In this document: positions 46,817 to 53,748 of the stretch, piece after piece | How positions within the stretch are numbered: position 1 is the first letter of the stretch | How the letters are laid out: each line of letters starts with the position of its first letter | Assembly: GCF_040253635.1 (NCBI RefSeq) | Contig: NZ_JBEJGX010000003.1 | Span: 310,001 to 374,000, forward strand | Source of the DNA: Streptomyces sp. Edi2 | GTDB lineage: Bacteria > Actinomycetota > Actinomycetes > Streptomycetales > Streptomycetaceae | Reading direction: 5' to 3' | DNA length: 64,000 nt | The notes under the pieces: model-generated | What the model saw: only the letters and a program-made list of their open reading frames with translations | Told to the model about the DNA's origin: nothing | Databases searched by the model: none | Translations under genes and position numbers: made by a program

Positions 46817-47161
46817 ATAATTGTCACAGTTGACCTTCCTCGTGGACTTCGTCGGGCAGGTGGTCTCGGAGCTGTTCCAAGGTGCGAGCCGGTGATCCGG
46901 GCAGCGGTGTGACGGCGATGCGGTGAAGGTCCAGGAGCCGTGCCCGTCTTGGAACTGGTTGGAGAGGTTGGTTCGGGTGACGCCCAGCAGTTGAGCGAGG
47001 TGGGTGCTGGTGATCGCTTTGCGTCGACGTAAGAGTGCTGCCAGGAGACGGTGGTCGTGGTCCAGGCTGCTGGTTTGCGGGTGGAGGTAACTGCGCGGAC
47101 GGTGGAAGCGTCGTTAGAAGGCCGCCTCGGCCAGGGCGGGCCTTGACCCAAGGCCGGGTAG
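46817..47161 (-). other. Transposase debris with a helix-turn-helix fragment
   Basis: About 340 bases. On the minus strand, 47080-46920 can be read as LDHDHRLLAALLRRRKAITS, then HLAQLLGVTRTNLSNQFQDG, like the C-terminal HTH of some transposases (ISAzo13-like is a guess). Frames are broken on both sides. Confidence 0.4.
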
Positions 47162-48180
47162 TTAACGTATTTGCGCAGGTGGCAAGGGCTTTGAGGGGGT
47201 TCTCGGGCTGGCGTAGGTCCCGGGTCCGGTCTTGGAGATGAGTCCTTGTGCGGCCCATCTGTCGAGTTGCCGGTACATCGTGCCGAGGGTGATGTTGCGG
47301 AGGTGGCGGGCGAGGTCACGGGTGTGCCAGTGGCGGTCTGGGTCTGCGTGGAGGAGGTCCACGACCTGTCCTCTGCGCCGGTCTGCGAGCGGGGTGTACC
47401 GGTCGTCGTGGGAGACGGTGGGGAGGTCGGGCTCGGGGTCGAGGATGGCGACGTCGAGGCTCGTGACCGGGCTGCTGGCGCTGGGGCGGCCATCGTCCTG
47501 GCGTTCGGCATATCGGGAGACCGGGGACCTGACCTTTCGGGTGCTGATACGAGGACGTCTGGGCGGGAGGAGTCCTGCCAGGATGCGGTTGCCGATGACA
47601 CCCGCAATGCCGGTGGTGACGCCAGCGGGCCTGATGATGCCGGCGGCCTGGACGACGAGGTCACGGGCTGACTGGATCGTGATGGTGAAGCCGCAGCGGT
47701 CCGGATCGGTGCCGGGCCTGGACTCGGCGGCCTCCACCATCACCGTCCGTAATGCCTGGTAGAGGGCGAGGAGGGCCCACATCTCCTGCTCGACGCCGAC
47801 GGGGTCGCCCGAGCGCAGTATCCGACCCTCCATGATCGTGTGGCGAAGCGCGTAGTACGCCGACTCGTGTTCCCACCTTTGGTGGTAGAGGGCGACGAGG
47901 GTCTCAGCGGGATAGCGGCGGGCGTCGGTCAGTGTCGTGACGAGCCGGTAGGAGGCGGTGAACGAGGTGCCGTCTTCGCAGGTCACGGTGATCTGCGCTT
48001 CCACGACGCGGACCGGTACGGTGCCGGTGACGGACAGGTAGGAGCCGTCCGCGAGGCGGGCCAGGACCGGGTCGGACCCGACGGGCTCTGTGCTGGGTAT
48101 AAGGGACGGTTCTCCTGTCGTGCCCTCTCAGGCTAACCCCGCAGAACGGGATGTCTCACCCAAGGCTGACAGAGAGGGCT
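47162..48180 (-). pseudogene. IS4-family transposase, 5' truncated
   Basis: The minus-strand frame of 280 codons (48004-47162) starts inside the protein: TVTCEDGTSFTASYRLVTTL and YHQRWEHESAYYALRHTIME are the C-terminal catalytic-Glu (YREK-like) region, followed by the helical tail ending with HWHTRDLARHLRNITLGTMY. The matching frame can be followed upstream to about 48100. The N-terminal part with the first two Asp residues is missing. The element end (CTCTCTGTCAGCC side) lies near 48180 and abuts the IS3 fragment. Confidence 0.7.
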
Positions 48181-48196
48181 TGCCGCCCGCGGCGCG

Positions 48197-49150
48197 CTAG
48201 ATGTGTTGTCCGGAGAGGTTGGTGACGCGGCTGGCTGGGGTGTGGCCGCTGATTCCGGTGTGGGGTCGGTGGTAGTTGTACCAGTCGAGCCAGTCGGGAA
48301 ATGCGGCTTGGCGTTCGGCGTCTGAGGTGTAGGGCTGGTGGTAGGCCCATTCGTCGAGCAGGGTGCGGTGGAAGCGTTCGACCTTGCCGTTGGTCTGTGG
48401 GCGCCAGGGTCGTGTCCAGCGCGGTTGTATGCCCAGGTCGCGGCAGGTCTGGCGCCAGGTGTTCTTGCTGTAGGCCCAGGCGTTGTCGGTCAGCACACGC
48501 TCGACGGTGATCCCCCGGGCGGCGAACCAGGCCATGGCCCGCGTGAGGAAGCTCGCGCAGGTGGCCGCCTTCTCGTCGGGGAGGTCTTCGGTGTAGGCGA
48601 GTCGGGTGTGGTCGTCCAGAGCGGTATGGAGGTAGGCGAGTCCGGCGCCGGTGCGGTTCTTGCGGCCGGCGGCCCGGCCGAGGGCTTTGTGGCCGCCGCC
48701 GTCGGGGATGCGGCCGAGTTTCTTGACGTCGATGTGGACCAGTTCGCCGGGGCGGGCGCGTTCGTAGCGGCGGACGGGTTCACCGGTGGCCCGGTCGGTG
48801 GCGGCCAGCGGCGGCAGGCCGTGGCGCCTGAGGATGCGGTGGGCGGTGGAAGCTGCGACACCGGCACGGACGGCCAGCCGCAGCGGGCCGATCCGGTGCT
48901 CGCGTCGCATGCGGACGACCTCGTCCTCCACCGCTGCGGACGTGCGGTGAGGCTGGTGGTGGGGCCTGCTGGAGCGGTCCTTCATCCCCGCATGACCATG
49001 ACGTTGGTAGCGGCCGGCCCAGCGTGCCGCTGTCGTGTGGCTGACCTGGAACCGTTCCGCGGCCCGGCGCAACGGCCAGCCGTCATCGACGACGCACCGG
49101 GCCAGACGCAGCCTGCCGGTCGGCGTCAGCGGGGCGTTACGGTGGATCAC
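48197..49150 (-). CDS. IS481-family transposase
   Basis: A 317-residue protein starting at GTG 49150 (VIHRNAPLTPTGRLRLARCV). HTH domain: RRAAERFQVSHTTAARWAGR. DDE core: VHIDVKKLGRIPDGGGHKAL (first Asp), RVLTDNAWAYSKN (second Asp), and TNGKVERFHRTLLDEWAYHQ (Glu). All catalytic residues are present, so it may be active. Its stop codon TAG lies within the target-site duplication outside the left inverted repeat, which means the last codon depends on the insertion site. Confidence 0.9.
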   Translation of the reverse strand: MIHRNAPLTPTGRLRLARCVVDDGWPLRRAAERFQVSHTTAARWAGRYQRHGHAGMKDRSSRPHHQPHRTSAAVEDEVVRMRREHRIGPLRLAVRAGVAASTAHRILRRHGLPPLAATDRATGEPVRRYERARPGELVHIDVKKLGRIPDGGGHKALGRAAGRKNRTGAGLAYLHTALDDHTRLAYTEDLPDEKAATCASFLTRAMAWFAARGITVERVLTDNAWAYSKNTWRQTCRDLGIQPRWTRPWRPQTNGKVERFHRTLLDEWAYHQPYTSDAERQAAFPDWLDWYNYHRPHTGISGHTPASRVTNLSGQHI

Positions 49151-49266
49151 GAGGGCCTCCTGGCATCGGTGCAGACTTCGCAATCCACACCGAAACCAGA
49201 AGGCCCTCCCTCTTTCAAGCACCCTGAGAGGCATGTCGCCTGTCACCAACGTCCCGGGACAACACA
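48202..49266 (-). mobile_element. Intact IS481-family insertion sequence with 6-bp target duplication
   Basis: A 1065-bp element. The inverted repeats at 48202-48226 and 49242-49266 share 22 of 25 positions (TGTGTTGTCC outermost). It is flanked by the direct repeat GCTAGA at 48196-48201 and 49267-49272, a target-site duplication. It carries one complete transposase gene. It is inserted in the N-terminus of an IS3-family orfA: GCGCTC on one side and CGCGCCGCGGGC on the other would join to VAL-x-RAAGGK. The intact ends and perfect duplication indicate a recent insertion. Confidence 0.88.
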
Positions 49267-49324
49267 GCTAGAGCGCGACGGCGTCCTTCCTGAACTCATC
49301 CGGATACGGAGACTTGCGTCCCAT
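49267..49324 (-). pseudogene. IS3-family orfA fragment interrupted by IS481
   Basis: From ATG 49324 (with GGGAGGA upstream) the minus strand reads MGRKSPYPDEFRKDAVAL, the usual start of an IS3-family OrfA. It then meets the IS481 element. On the far side (48201-48178) it continues as RAAGGK before meeting the IS4 end. An amber codon replaces the expected Tyr. Confidence 0.7.
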
Positions 49325-49454
49325 CTGGACATCCTCCCTGGACCCTCGAGATCCATTGTCAGGGTGTCCACTCCAAAGGATCAGCCTCATACTGGCCTTG
49401 GACCTTGACCAAACACATAGGGGCACCCCCCGCGTCTGGTGACCAGAACGACAA

Positions 49455-49524
49455 GAGCCGTATGACGAGAGATCGTCACGTACGGATCTGTGAGGGCTGA
49501 GGGGTGCGAATCCCCTCGGCTACT
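49455..49524 (+). ncRNA. Group II intron 3' end (domains V and VI)
   Basis: GAGCCGTATGACGAGAG (49455-49471) with ATCGTCACGTACGGATC (49472-49488) forms the domain V hairpin, with the expected GAGCCGTATG start and CGTACGG arm. GGCTGAGGGG (49495-49504) with TCCCCTCGGC (49511-49520) forms a domain VI-like hairpin, followed by TACTC at the 3' end. No intron-encoded reverse transcriptase precedes it, so this is a truncated copy. The upstream 130 bases may be domain IV. Confidence 0.65.
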
Positions 49525-49564
49525 CGGCGATCAAGCCCAGTGGCCGGGGCCGCCTCGGTCACCG

Positions 49565-50488
49565 TCATGGCCTGCACCACTCCAGCACCGCCATTGCGCT
49601 GTGCATCTTGTTCTCGGCCTGTTCGAAGGCGATGCCGGCGGGCCCGTCCAAGACATCCGCAGTGACCTCCTCGCCGCGGTGCGCGGGCAGGTCGTGCATG
49701 AAGACGGCCTTGGGGCTGTCCTCCCACAGCGCCGCCGTCACCTGGAACGGCGCGAACACGGCCCGCCAGCCGGGGTCGGACTTGCTGGTGCCGGTGGTCT
49801 GCCAGCGGGTGGTGTAGATGACGTCGAGGTCGCCCGGCAGGTCCGCCACGTCGTGCCGCTCCCGGAAGAGTGACCCGTGGCGGGCGGCCTGAGCGGCGGC
49901 CCGCTCGCGGTAGGCGGGCGCGAGGCCGTACCCGGGCGGGGTGCGCAACTCCAGCTCGGTGCCGGGGAACCGGGTCAGGGCGAGGGCGAGCGCGGAGGCG
50001 GTGTTGTTGCCCTCGCCGACGTACAGCACCCGCAGGCCGTCGATCCCGCCGAACCGGCGGCGCATGGTGGTCAGATCGGTGAGCGCCTGGGTGGGGTGCT
50101 CGTCGGCGCTCATCGCGTTGACGACCGCCATCCGGTCCTGGGCCGCCCAGACTCGCATCTCCGCAGGGTCGCCCGAGGTCCGCGCGACCAGCACGTCGAG
50201 CATGCGGGACATTACCCGGCCGGTGTCCTCATTGGTCTCGCCCGTGTTGAGCTGGAGGTCGCCCGGCCCGTACGCGACGATGCGGCCGCCCAGGCGCAGC
50301 GCGCCGCTGGAGAACGCGGTGCGGGTGCGGGTGGAGGTCTTGCTGAAGTAGATGCCGACGATATCCCCGTCGAGCGGGGCCACCGGGCCAGCGGTGCCGG
50401 CCGAGAACTCGGCGCCGCGTGCGACGAGGGCGTGCAGGTCGGCGTCGGTGAGGTCGTCGATCGAGATCAGATGCCGTACGTGTGCCAC
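49565..50488 (-). CDS. Ornithine carbamoyltransferase-like enzyme
   Basis: A 307-residue protein. GTG 50488 has AGGAGGA 5 bases upstream. IYFSKTSTRTRTAFSSGALR is the carbamoyl-phosphate loop (STRTR), HPTQALTDL is the second signature, and VFMHDLPAHRGEEVTADVLD is the substrate loop. Ornithine transcarbamylases have HCLP there; here the Cys is replaced by Asp. In viomycin and capreomycin pathways a homologue carbamoylates diaminopropionate. Diaminopropionate genes sbnA/sbnB lie in this cluster, so formation of 3-ureidoalanine is a reasonable inference. It lies downstream of the intact MFS copy, separated by a hairpin. Confidence 0.8.
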   Translation of the reverse strand: MAHVRHLISIDDLTDADLHALVARGAEFSAGTAGPVAPLDGDIVGIYFSKTSTRTRTAFSSGALRLGGRIVAYGPGDLQLNTGETNEDTGRVMSRMLDVLVARTSGDPAEMRVWAAQDRMAVVNAMSADEHPTQALTDLTTMRRRFGGIDGLRVLYVGEGNNTASALALALTRFPGTELELRTPPGYGLAPAYRERAAAQAARHGSLFRERHDVADLPGDLDVIYTTRWQTTGTSKSDPGWRAVFAPFQVTAALWEDSPKAVFMHDLPAHRGEEVTADVLDGPAGIAFEQAENKMHSAMAVLEWCRP

Positions 50489-50560
50489 GGGTTCCTCCTG
50501 GCGGGACGGGGGTGGGCGGGGTGGCGGGAGCCACAGGTCATGGCCGCTCTTCGTCGGTGA

Positions 50561-50595
50561 CGACCGGCGCCCGGTGTGCTGCCGGGCGCCGGTCG
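50561..50595. terminator. Perfect 14-bp hairpin between MFS copy 2 and the carbamoyltransferase gene
   Basis: CGACCGGCGCCCGG (50561-50574) pairs with 50582-50595 across a 7-base loop. A related hairpin, with the same TGTGCTG loop in the other orientation, lies after the third MFS fragment (53369-53409), so the terminator was duplicated with the gene. Confidence 0.75.
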
Positions 50596-50645
50596 GCCTC
50601 GAGCGCGGTGCGCGCTCAACAGGCGCGGGCTGGCTCGTCGTCGAA

Positions 50646-51986
50646 CTACTCCACGGGGGCGACATCCCCGGCCGGTGCGGCCTCGCTCGTGGGCTCGGGC
50701 TCCCGGTCCAGTCCGAGCACGAGCGGTACGGCCAGCACGCTGATCGCGGTGAGGAACACCCAGGGCAGCGCCGCACCGCCCGCCAACAGCGCTGTGAGCA
50801 GCGCCGGGGCGACGGCGCCGCCGACCGACCAGGACATCTGGTAGACGCCCAGATAGCGGCCCCTCAGATGCTCGGGAGCCATCACCACGCTCAGTTCGCT
50901 GGTCGGCGGCGAGCTGAGGATCTCGGCCGCGGTGTACAGCACCATCGCGATCAGCAGCCCGGCGATCATCGCCCAGCCGGGCAGCACGAGCAGCGTGCCG
51001 AAGACGACGAACGCGGCCGCGTTGAACAGCAGGGCCAGCACCAGCACCGTCACCGGCCTGCGGACTTCGATCCACCGGCTGGCGAGCGTCTGGAGCAGCG
51101 CGACCATGGCCGCGTTCAGCGCGACGAGCACGCCGACGATCCAGGCGCCGACATCGAGGTAGTTCACCGCGTAGACGACGAGCAGCACCGTGATCACCGT
51201 GGAGGCGAAGACGAAGGAGATGTTCGTCGCGACCAGCCGCAGATACCGAGTGTCCCTCAGCACGGTGCGATAGCCGCCCGAGGGTGGTCTGGTGGGTTCG
51301 CCCACCTCCTGCTCCGGCTCGGAGGACTTCGGCTCAGCAGGCCCGGCGCCGGCCGCCTCGCTCGTGTCCGCGCCCCGCAAGGTGATCACGAGCCAGCCTG
51401 CGACGGCGAAGGTGACCACGTTGACCACCATGACCGCCCGCAGCCCGGCGACGGTTCCGATGCTCAGGGCCACCGCGGACACAGCGCCGCCGAAACCGAC
51501 GCCGACATTGCGCAGGCCACGGACGAAGCCGAACCAACGGGCCCGCTGCACACCTTGGGCGACCAGCACGACGAGCGGACTGCTGCCCATCCAGAAGGCG
51601 GTGGAACCCACTTGAACCGCGAACTGCCACAGCACGATCTGCCAGGCCGCGTGCGAGAACAGGAAACCGATGAAACCGACCACCGAAATCCAGTTACCCA
51701 CAGCGACCACAGTGCGCGGACCGTATCTGTCCAACAGGGGCCCGATAAAGAACGGAACGGGCAGAACAAGCAGCTGGCCGGCGGTCAGCGCGGCGCCGAC
51801 GGCTACCAGTGACAGCGACGTCGTCTTCACGAAGAAGACGACGATGAACGCCCCCACCAGCCCGTTTCCCAGACTGTCGATCAGATTGGCCGCGACGAAC
51901 CGGCCTTTCCCCGCGAGGTCCGGCAGACCCCAGGCCGTCTGAATCCGCCGCCACGTCGAAGGCGCGGGGAAATTCTGCGGCATCAT
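50646..51986 (-). CDS. MFS transporter copy 2 (intact)
   Basis: A 446-residue, twelve-helix protein starting MMPQNFPAPSTWRRIQTAWG. Helix 1-4 region: NGLVGAFIVVFFVKTTSLSL, LLVLPVPFFIGPLLDRYGPR (MFS motif A region) and TVVAVGNWISVVGFIGFLFS. The central loop is acidic (EPKSSEPEQEVGEP). The second half includes VLVALNAAMVALLQTLASRW and LRGRYLGVYQMSWSVGGAVA. It resembles drug or peptide exporters (MFS, enterobactin-exporter-like). It is the complete form of the gene broken at 38740-39686. It likely exports the cluster product. It follows the gutted ATP-grasp copy. Confidence 0.85.
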   Translation of the reverse strand: MMPQNFPAPSTWRRIQTAWGLPDLAGKGRFVAANLIDSLGNGLVGAFIVVFFVKTTSLSLVAVGAALTAGQLLVLPVPFFIGPLLDRYGPRTVVAVGNWISVVGFIGFLFSHAAWQIVLWQFAVQVGSTAFWMGSSPLVVLVAQGVQRARWFGFVRGLRNVGVGFGGAVSAVALSIGTVAGLRAVMVVNVVTFAVAGWLVITLRGADTSEAAGAGPAEPKSSEPEQEVGEPTRPPSGGYRTVLRDTRYLRLVATNISFVFASTVITVLLVVYAVNYLDVGAWIVGVLVALNAAMVALLQTLASRWIEVRRPVTVLVLALLFNAAAFVVFGTLLVLPGWAMIAGLLIAMVLYTAAEILSSPPTSELSVVMAPEHLRGRYLGVYQMSWSVGGAVAPALLTALLAGGAALPWVFLTAISVLAVPLVLGLDREPEPTSEAAPAGDVAPVE

Positions 51987-51995
51987 GACCTCTCT

Positions 51996-52176
51996 TTACT
52001 TCGCCGCGTGGGCGGGCAATTCGCCCGCCTCGGCAACGAAGAGGGGCTCCGCCAAATGCTCGCCATGCCAAGGTGCGAGCGTCGGGAAGTCCTTGACGTG
52101 CTGGGCGGCCGCGGGCAAGTCACTGCACGGCGTGCGGAACTCCTCATTGTACTGGGCTGTTACCGGTTGCTGACAT
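51996..52176 (-). pseudogene. ATP-grasp copy 2, gutted remnant
   Basis: From ATG 52176 a 2-base deletion shifts the frame after a few codons, then the sequence reads VTAQYNEEFRTPCSDLPAAA and HVKDFPTLAPWHGEHLAEPL, matching residues 6-55 of the gene at 37344. It then jumps to the C-terminal ELPAHAAK (ELPVWGEVPADTAK in copy 1) and stops at 51996. About 1.2 kb of the gene is missing. It is 9 bases before the intact MFS copy, so the gene order of copy 1 is kept. Confidence 0.85.
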
Positions 52177-52255
52177 GAGGCGTCCCCTCCTGCTCGATGG
52201 CGGCTGGGCCTCTCGGCCCGCAGGGGTAACTGTTCCACCCTGCCATCCGGCGCGA

Positions 52256-52282
52256 CTCAATTGCGGCTCAATTCTCAATCAA
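52256..52282. promoter_or_regulatory. TTGAG direct repeats at 11-bp period, copy 2
   Basis: On the minus strand TTGAG occurs at 52260-52256 and 52271-52267, and the related TTGAT at 52282-52278. The spacing is exactly 11 bases and the central TTGAGCCGCAATTGAG is identical to the one at 37249-37264. Upstream of the gutted ATP-grasp and MFS genes, so it may now drive the intact MFS copy. Confidence 0.6.
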
Positions 52283-52600
52283 CGGCTTCCGTGGACACTG
52301 GATATCCGCTTTGTGAATGGAATACTTGAACACCCGAAAAAATAATACTTCTGCAGCCATGGGGAGCGTTTACTTTCGGCCATGCCGCAAGAGTGGCGAA
52401 CGCCCGTGGAACACATCCTACCGATGGGGGGAAGACCAATGGCCATGAGTTGACTTCGATTCTTCCGAGGGTTGACGGCGATGCCGTGAATCGACGCAAG
52501 ACGTTTGTAGTCTGCGCCGCTTGCCACGACGAAATCCATGCGCGGCAACTGGCCGCTGACTCCACGGAATAGTCACTGGAGAGCCGGATACTCTGAAACG
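52283..52600. other. AT-richer segment without a confirmed gene
   Basis: GC content drops (for example GAAAAAATAATAC near 52338). A minus-strand frame 52548-52279 begins MPRMDFVVASGADYKRLASI, but its codon bias is poor and no family is recognised. Likely foreign flanking DNA of the intron and the promoter region. Confidence 0.4.
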
Positions 52601-52830
52601 GTGCGCCGTTTCACTCGGCGCTGGATCGCCCCCGCAGGGGGCCGAGGTTCGGAAGGAGATGACCTTGGGGCTACCCGCCTGACCTGGACGCGAAAGCGCG
52701 AGGGGACAACAGCATGGCGGGAAAGCCTGGAGCGTTGAGAAGGCGTCAAAGGCGCTGCCGCGCAAAGCCCGCGTGATACGGCGAAAGCCATACTGCCTGA
52801 AGCCCAGTCACCAGCGGTGGAAATGCACAC
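52601..52830 (+). ncRNA. Group II intron 5' part
   Basis: It begins GTGCGCCG, fitting the group II GUGYG start. AAGCCGCGTGATACGGCG near 52767 and GGGGACAACAGCATGGCGG near 52701 look like the domain I features of actinobacterial introns. After about 52830 the sequence changes to an IS21 remnant, so the reverse transcriptase and 3' end are missing. The 3' end found at 49455 is in the same orientation but lies to the left, so it is from another copy or a rearrangement. Confidence 0.45.
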
Positions 52831-52888
52831 CCTGCGACACGACGCCTTGTTGAGGCGCTCGGAGTGGCAGGGAACATCCGCGAGCCCG

Positions 52889-53013
52889 TGGCCGCCGCCA
52901 TGATCGACCGCCTCGTCCACCACGCCGAGGTCCACTCCCTCAAGGGCGACTCATTCCGCATGCGAGGACGTGAACTCGGACGCGTCCCCACCGCCACCAC
53001 CGACAACAACTGA
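52889..53013 (+). pseudogene. IstB-like ATPase C-terminal remnant (IS21)
   Basis: The plus frame reads AAMIDRLVHHAEVHSLKGDS, then FRMRGRELGRVPTATTDNN and stop. This is the characteristic IstB C-terminus (RLVHHAE ... LKG.S.R.RG). The rest of the IS21 helper gene is absent. Confidence 0.7.
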
Positions 53014-53102
53014 ACCAACCAAACCGAAGACACCTGCGACAGAACCCAAGTTCAGCCGCCGCCGACAGACTCATCAGGAGAGCGGTGTAGCAGGAGCGCC
53101 CG

Positions 53103-53332
53103 CGGGCGTCTACCAGCTGTCCTGGTCGATCGGCGGTGCCGTCGCCCCGGCGCTGCTCACAGCGCTGTTGGCGGGCGGTGCGGCGCTGCCCTGGGTGTTC
53201 CTCGCCGCGATCAGCGTGCTGGCCGTACCGCTCGTGCTCGGGCTCGACCGGCGGCCCGCGGCCACGAGCGAGGCCGCACCGGCCGGGGACGTCGCCCCCG
53301 TGGAGCAGCTCGACGGCGACCCCGTCGGCTGA
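53103..53332 (+). pseudogene. MFS transporter copy 3, C-terminal fragment
   Basis: The plus frame YQLSWSIGGAVAPALLTALL, then AGGAALPWVFLAAISVLAVP, and a C-terminal tail ending QLDGDPVG match the last 75 residues of the intact MFS (copy 2) with a few substitutions. All upstream parts are missing. The downstream terminator is also a relative of the one at 50561, so the fragment includes 3' flanking DNA. Confidence 0.85.
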
Positions 53333-53368
53333 GCCTGCCCGCGCCTGTCGAGCGCGCACCGCGCTCGA

Positions 53369-53409
53369 CGCCGACCGCCGCCCGGCAGCACACCGGGCGG
53401 CGGTCGGCG
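53369..53409. terminator. Perfect 17-bp hairpin after the third MFS fragment
   Basis: CGCCGACCGCCGCCCGG (53369-53385) pairs with 53393-53409 over CAGCACA and is followed by TTTCCCG. It lies between the convergent MFS fragment (plus) and the ATP-grasp remnant (minus), so it can end both transcripts, including the NRPS operon. Confidence 0.8.
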
Positions 53410-53429
53410 TTTCCCGTGTTCGCCATTCG

Positions 53430-53748
53430 TCAGCCCGCGGCCCTGCGGTCCCATGCCGTCCCGGCCGGCACCAGCGCGCCGCCCGCGAGGCCGAGCGCGC
53501 CGAGCCGTTCGCCGTGCCGCGCAGCGGCTCGACCACGATCCGGCCGCCGACCTCGCGGGGGAAGTCCCTCAGCGATCCGGCGTACTCGACGAGCAGTTGC
53601 CGCGCCCCGCGCAGTCCCGCCGCCCTGCCTCCGCCGTGCTCTGTACGCGGACGACGGCGCAGCCGCGGTTCATGAACGCGTACGCCGACGGGTGACTCGG
53701 CAGATAGGCGTCGGCCAGGACGACGCTTGTGCTGTTGGTGCTGCTCAT
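53430..53748 (-). pseudogene. ATP-grasp gene with internal deletion, coupled to the NRPS gene
   Basis: Its ATG (53748) overlaps the NRPS stop as ATGA, so it was translationally coupled. It reads MSSTNSTSVVLADAYLPSHP, then AYAFMNRGCAVVRVQST, a typical ATP-grasp N-terminal domain. After about 40 residues the frame moves and LLVEYAGSLRDFPREVGGRI and GALGLAGGALVPAGTAWDRR follow in two different frames, ending at 53430. The tail resembles the C-terminus of the ATP-grasp at 63198 (ARTLHVEYEEQG). So most of the ligase is missing. Confidence 0.6.

Noticed and set aside
49490..49530. Possible tRNA (TGCGAATCCCC looks like a T-arm)
   Set aside because: The stem pairs as group II intron domain VI, and there is no anticodon or acceptor stem.
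52279..52548. Minus-strand frame MPRMDFVVASGADYKRLASI in the AT-richer part
   Set aside because: Codon bias is poor, no family is recognised, and it ends in DNA close to the promoter repeats. It may be a truncated foreign gene but I cannot support it.
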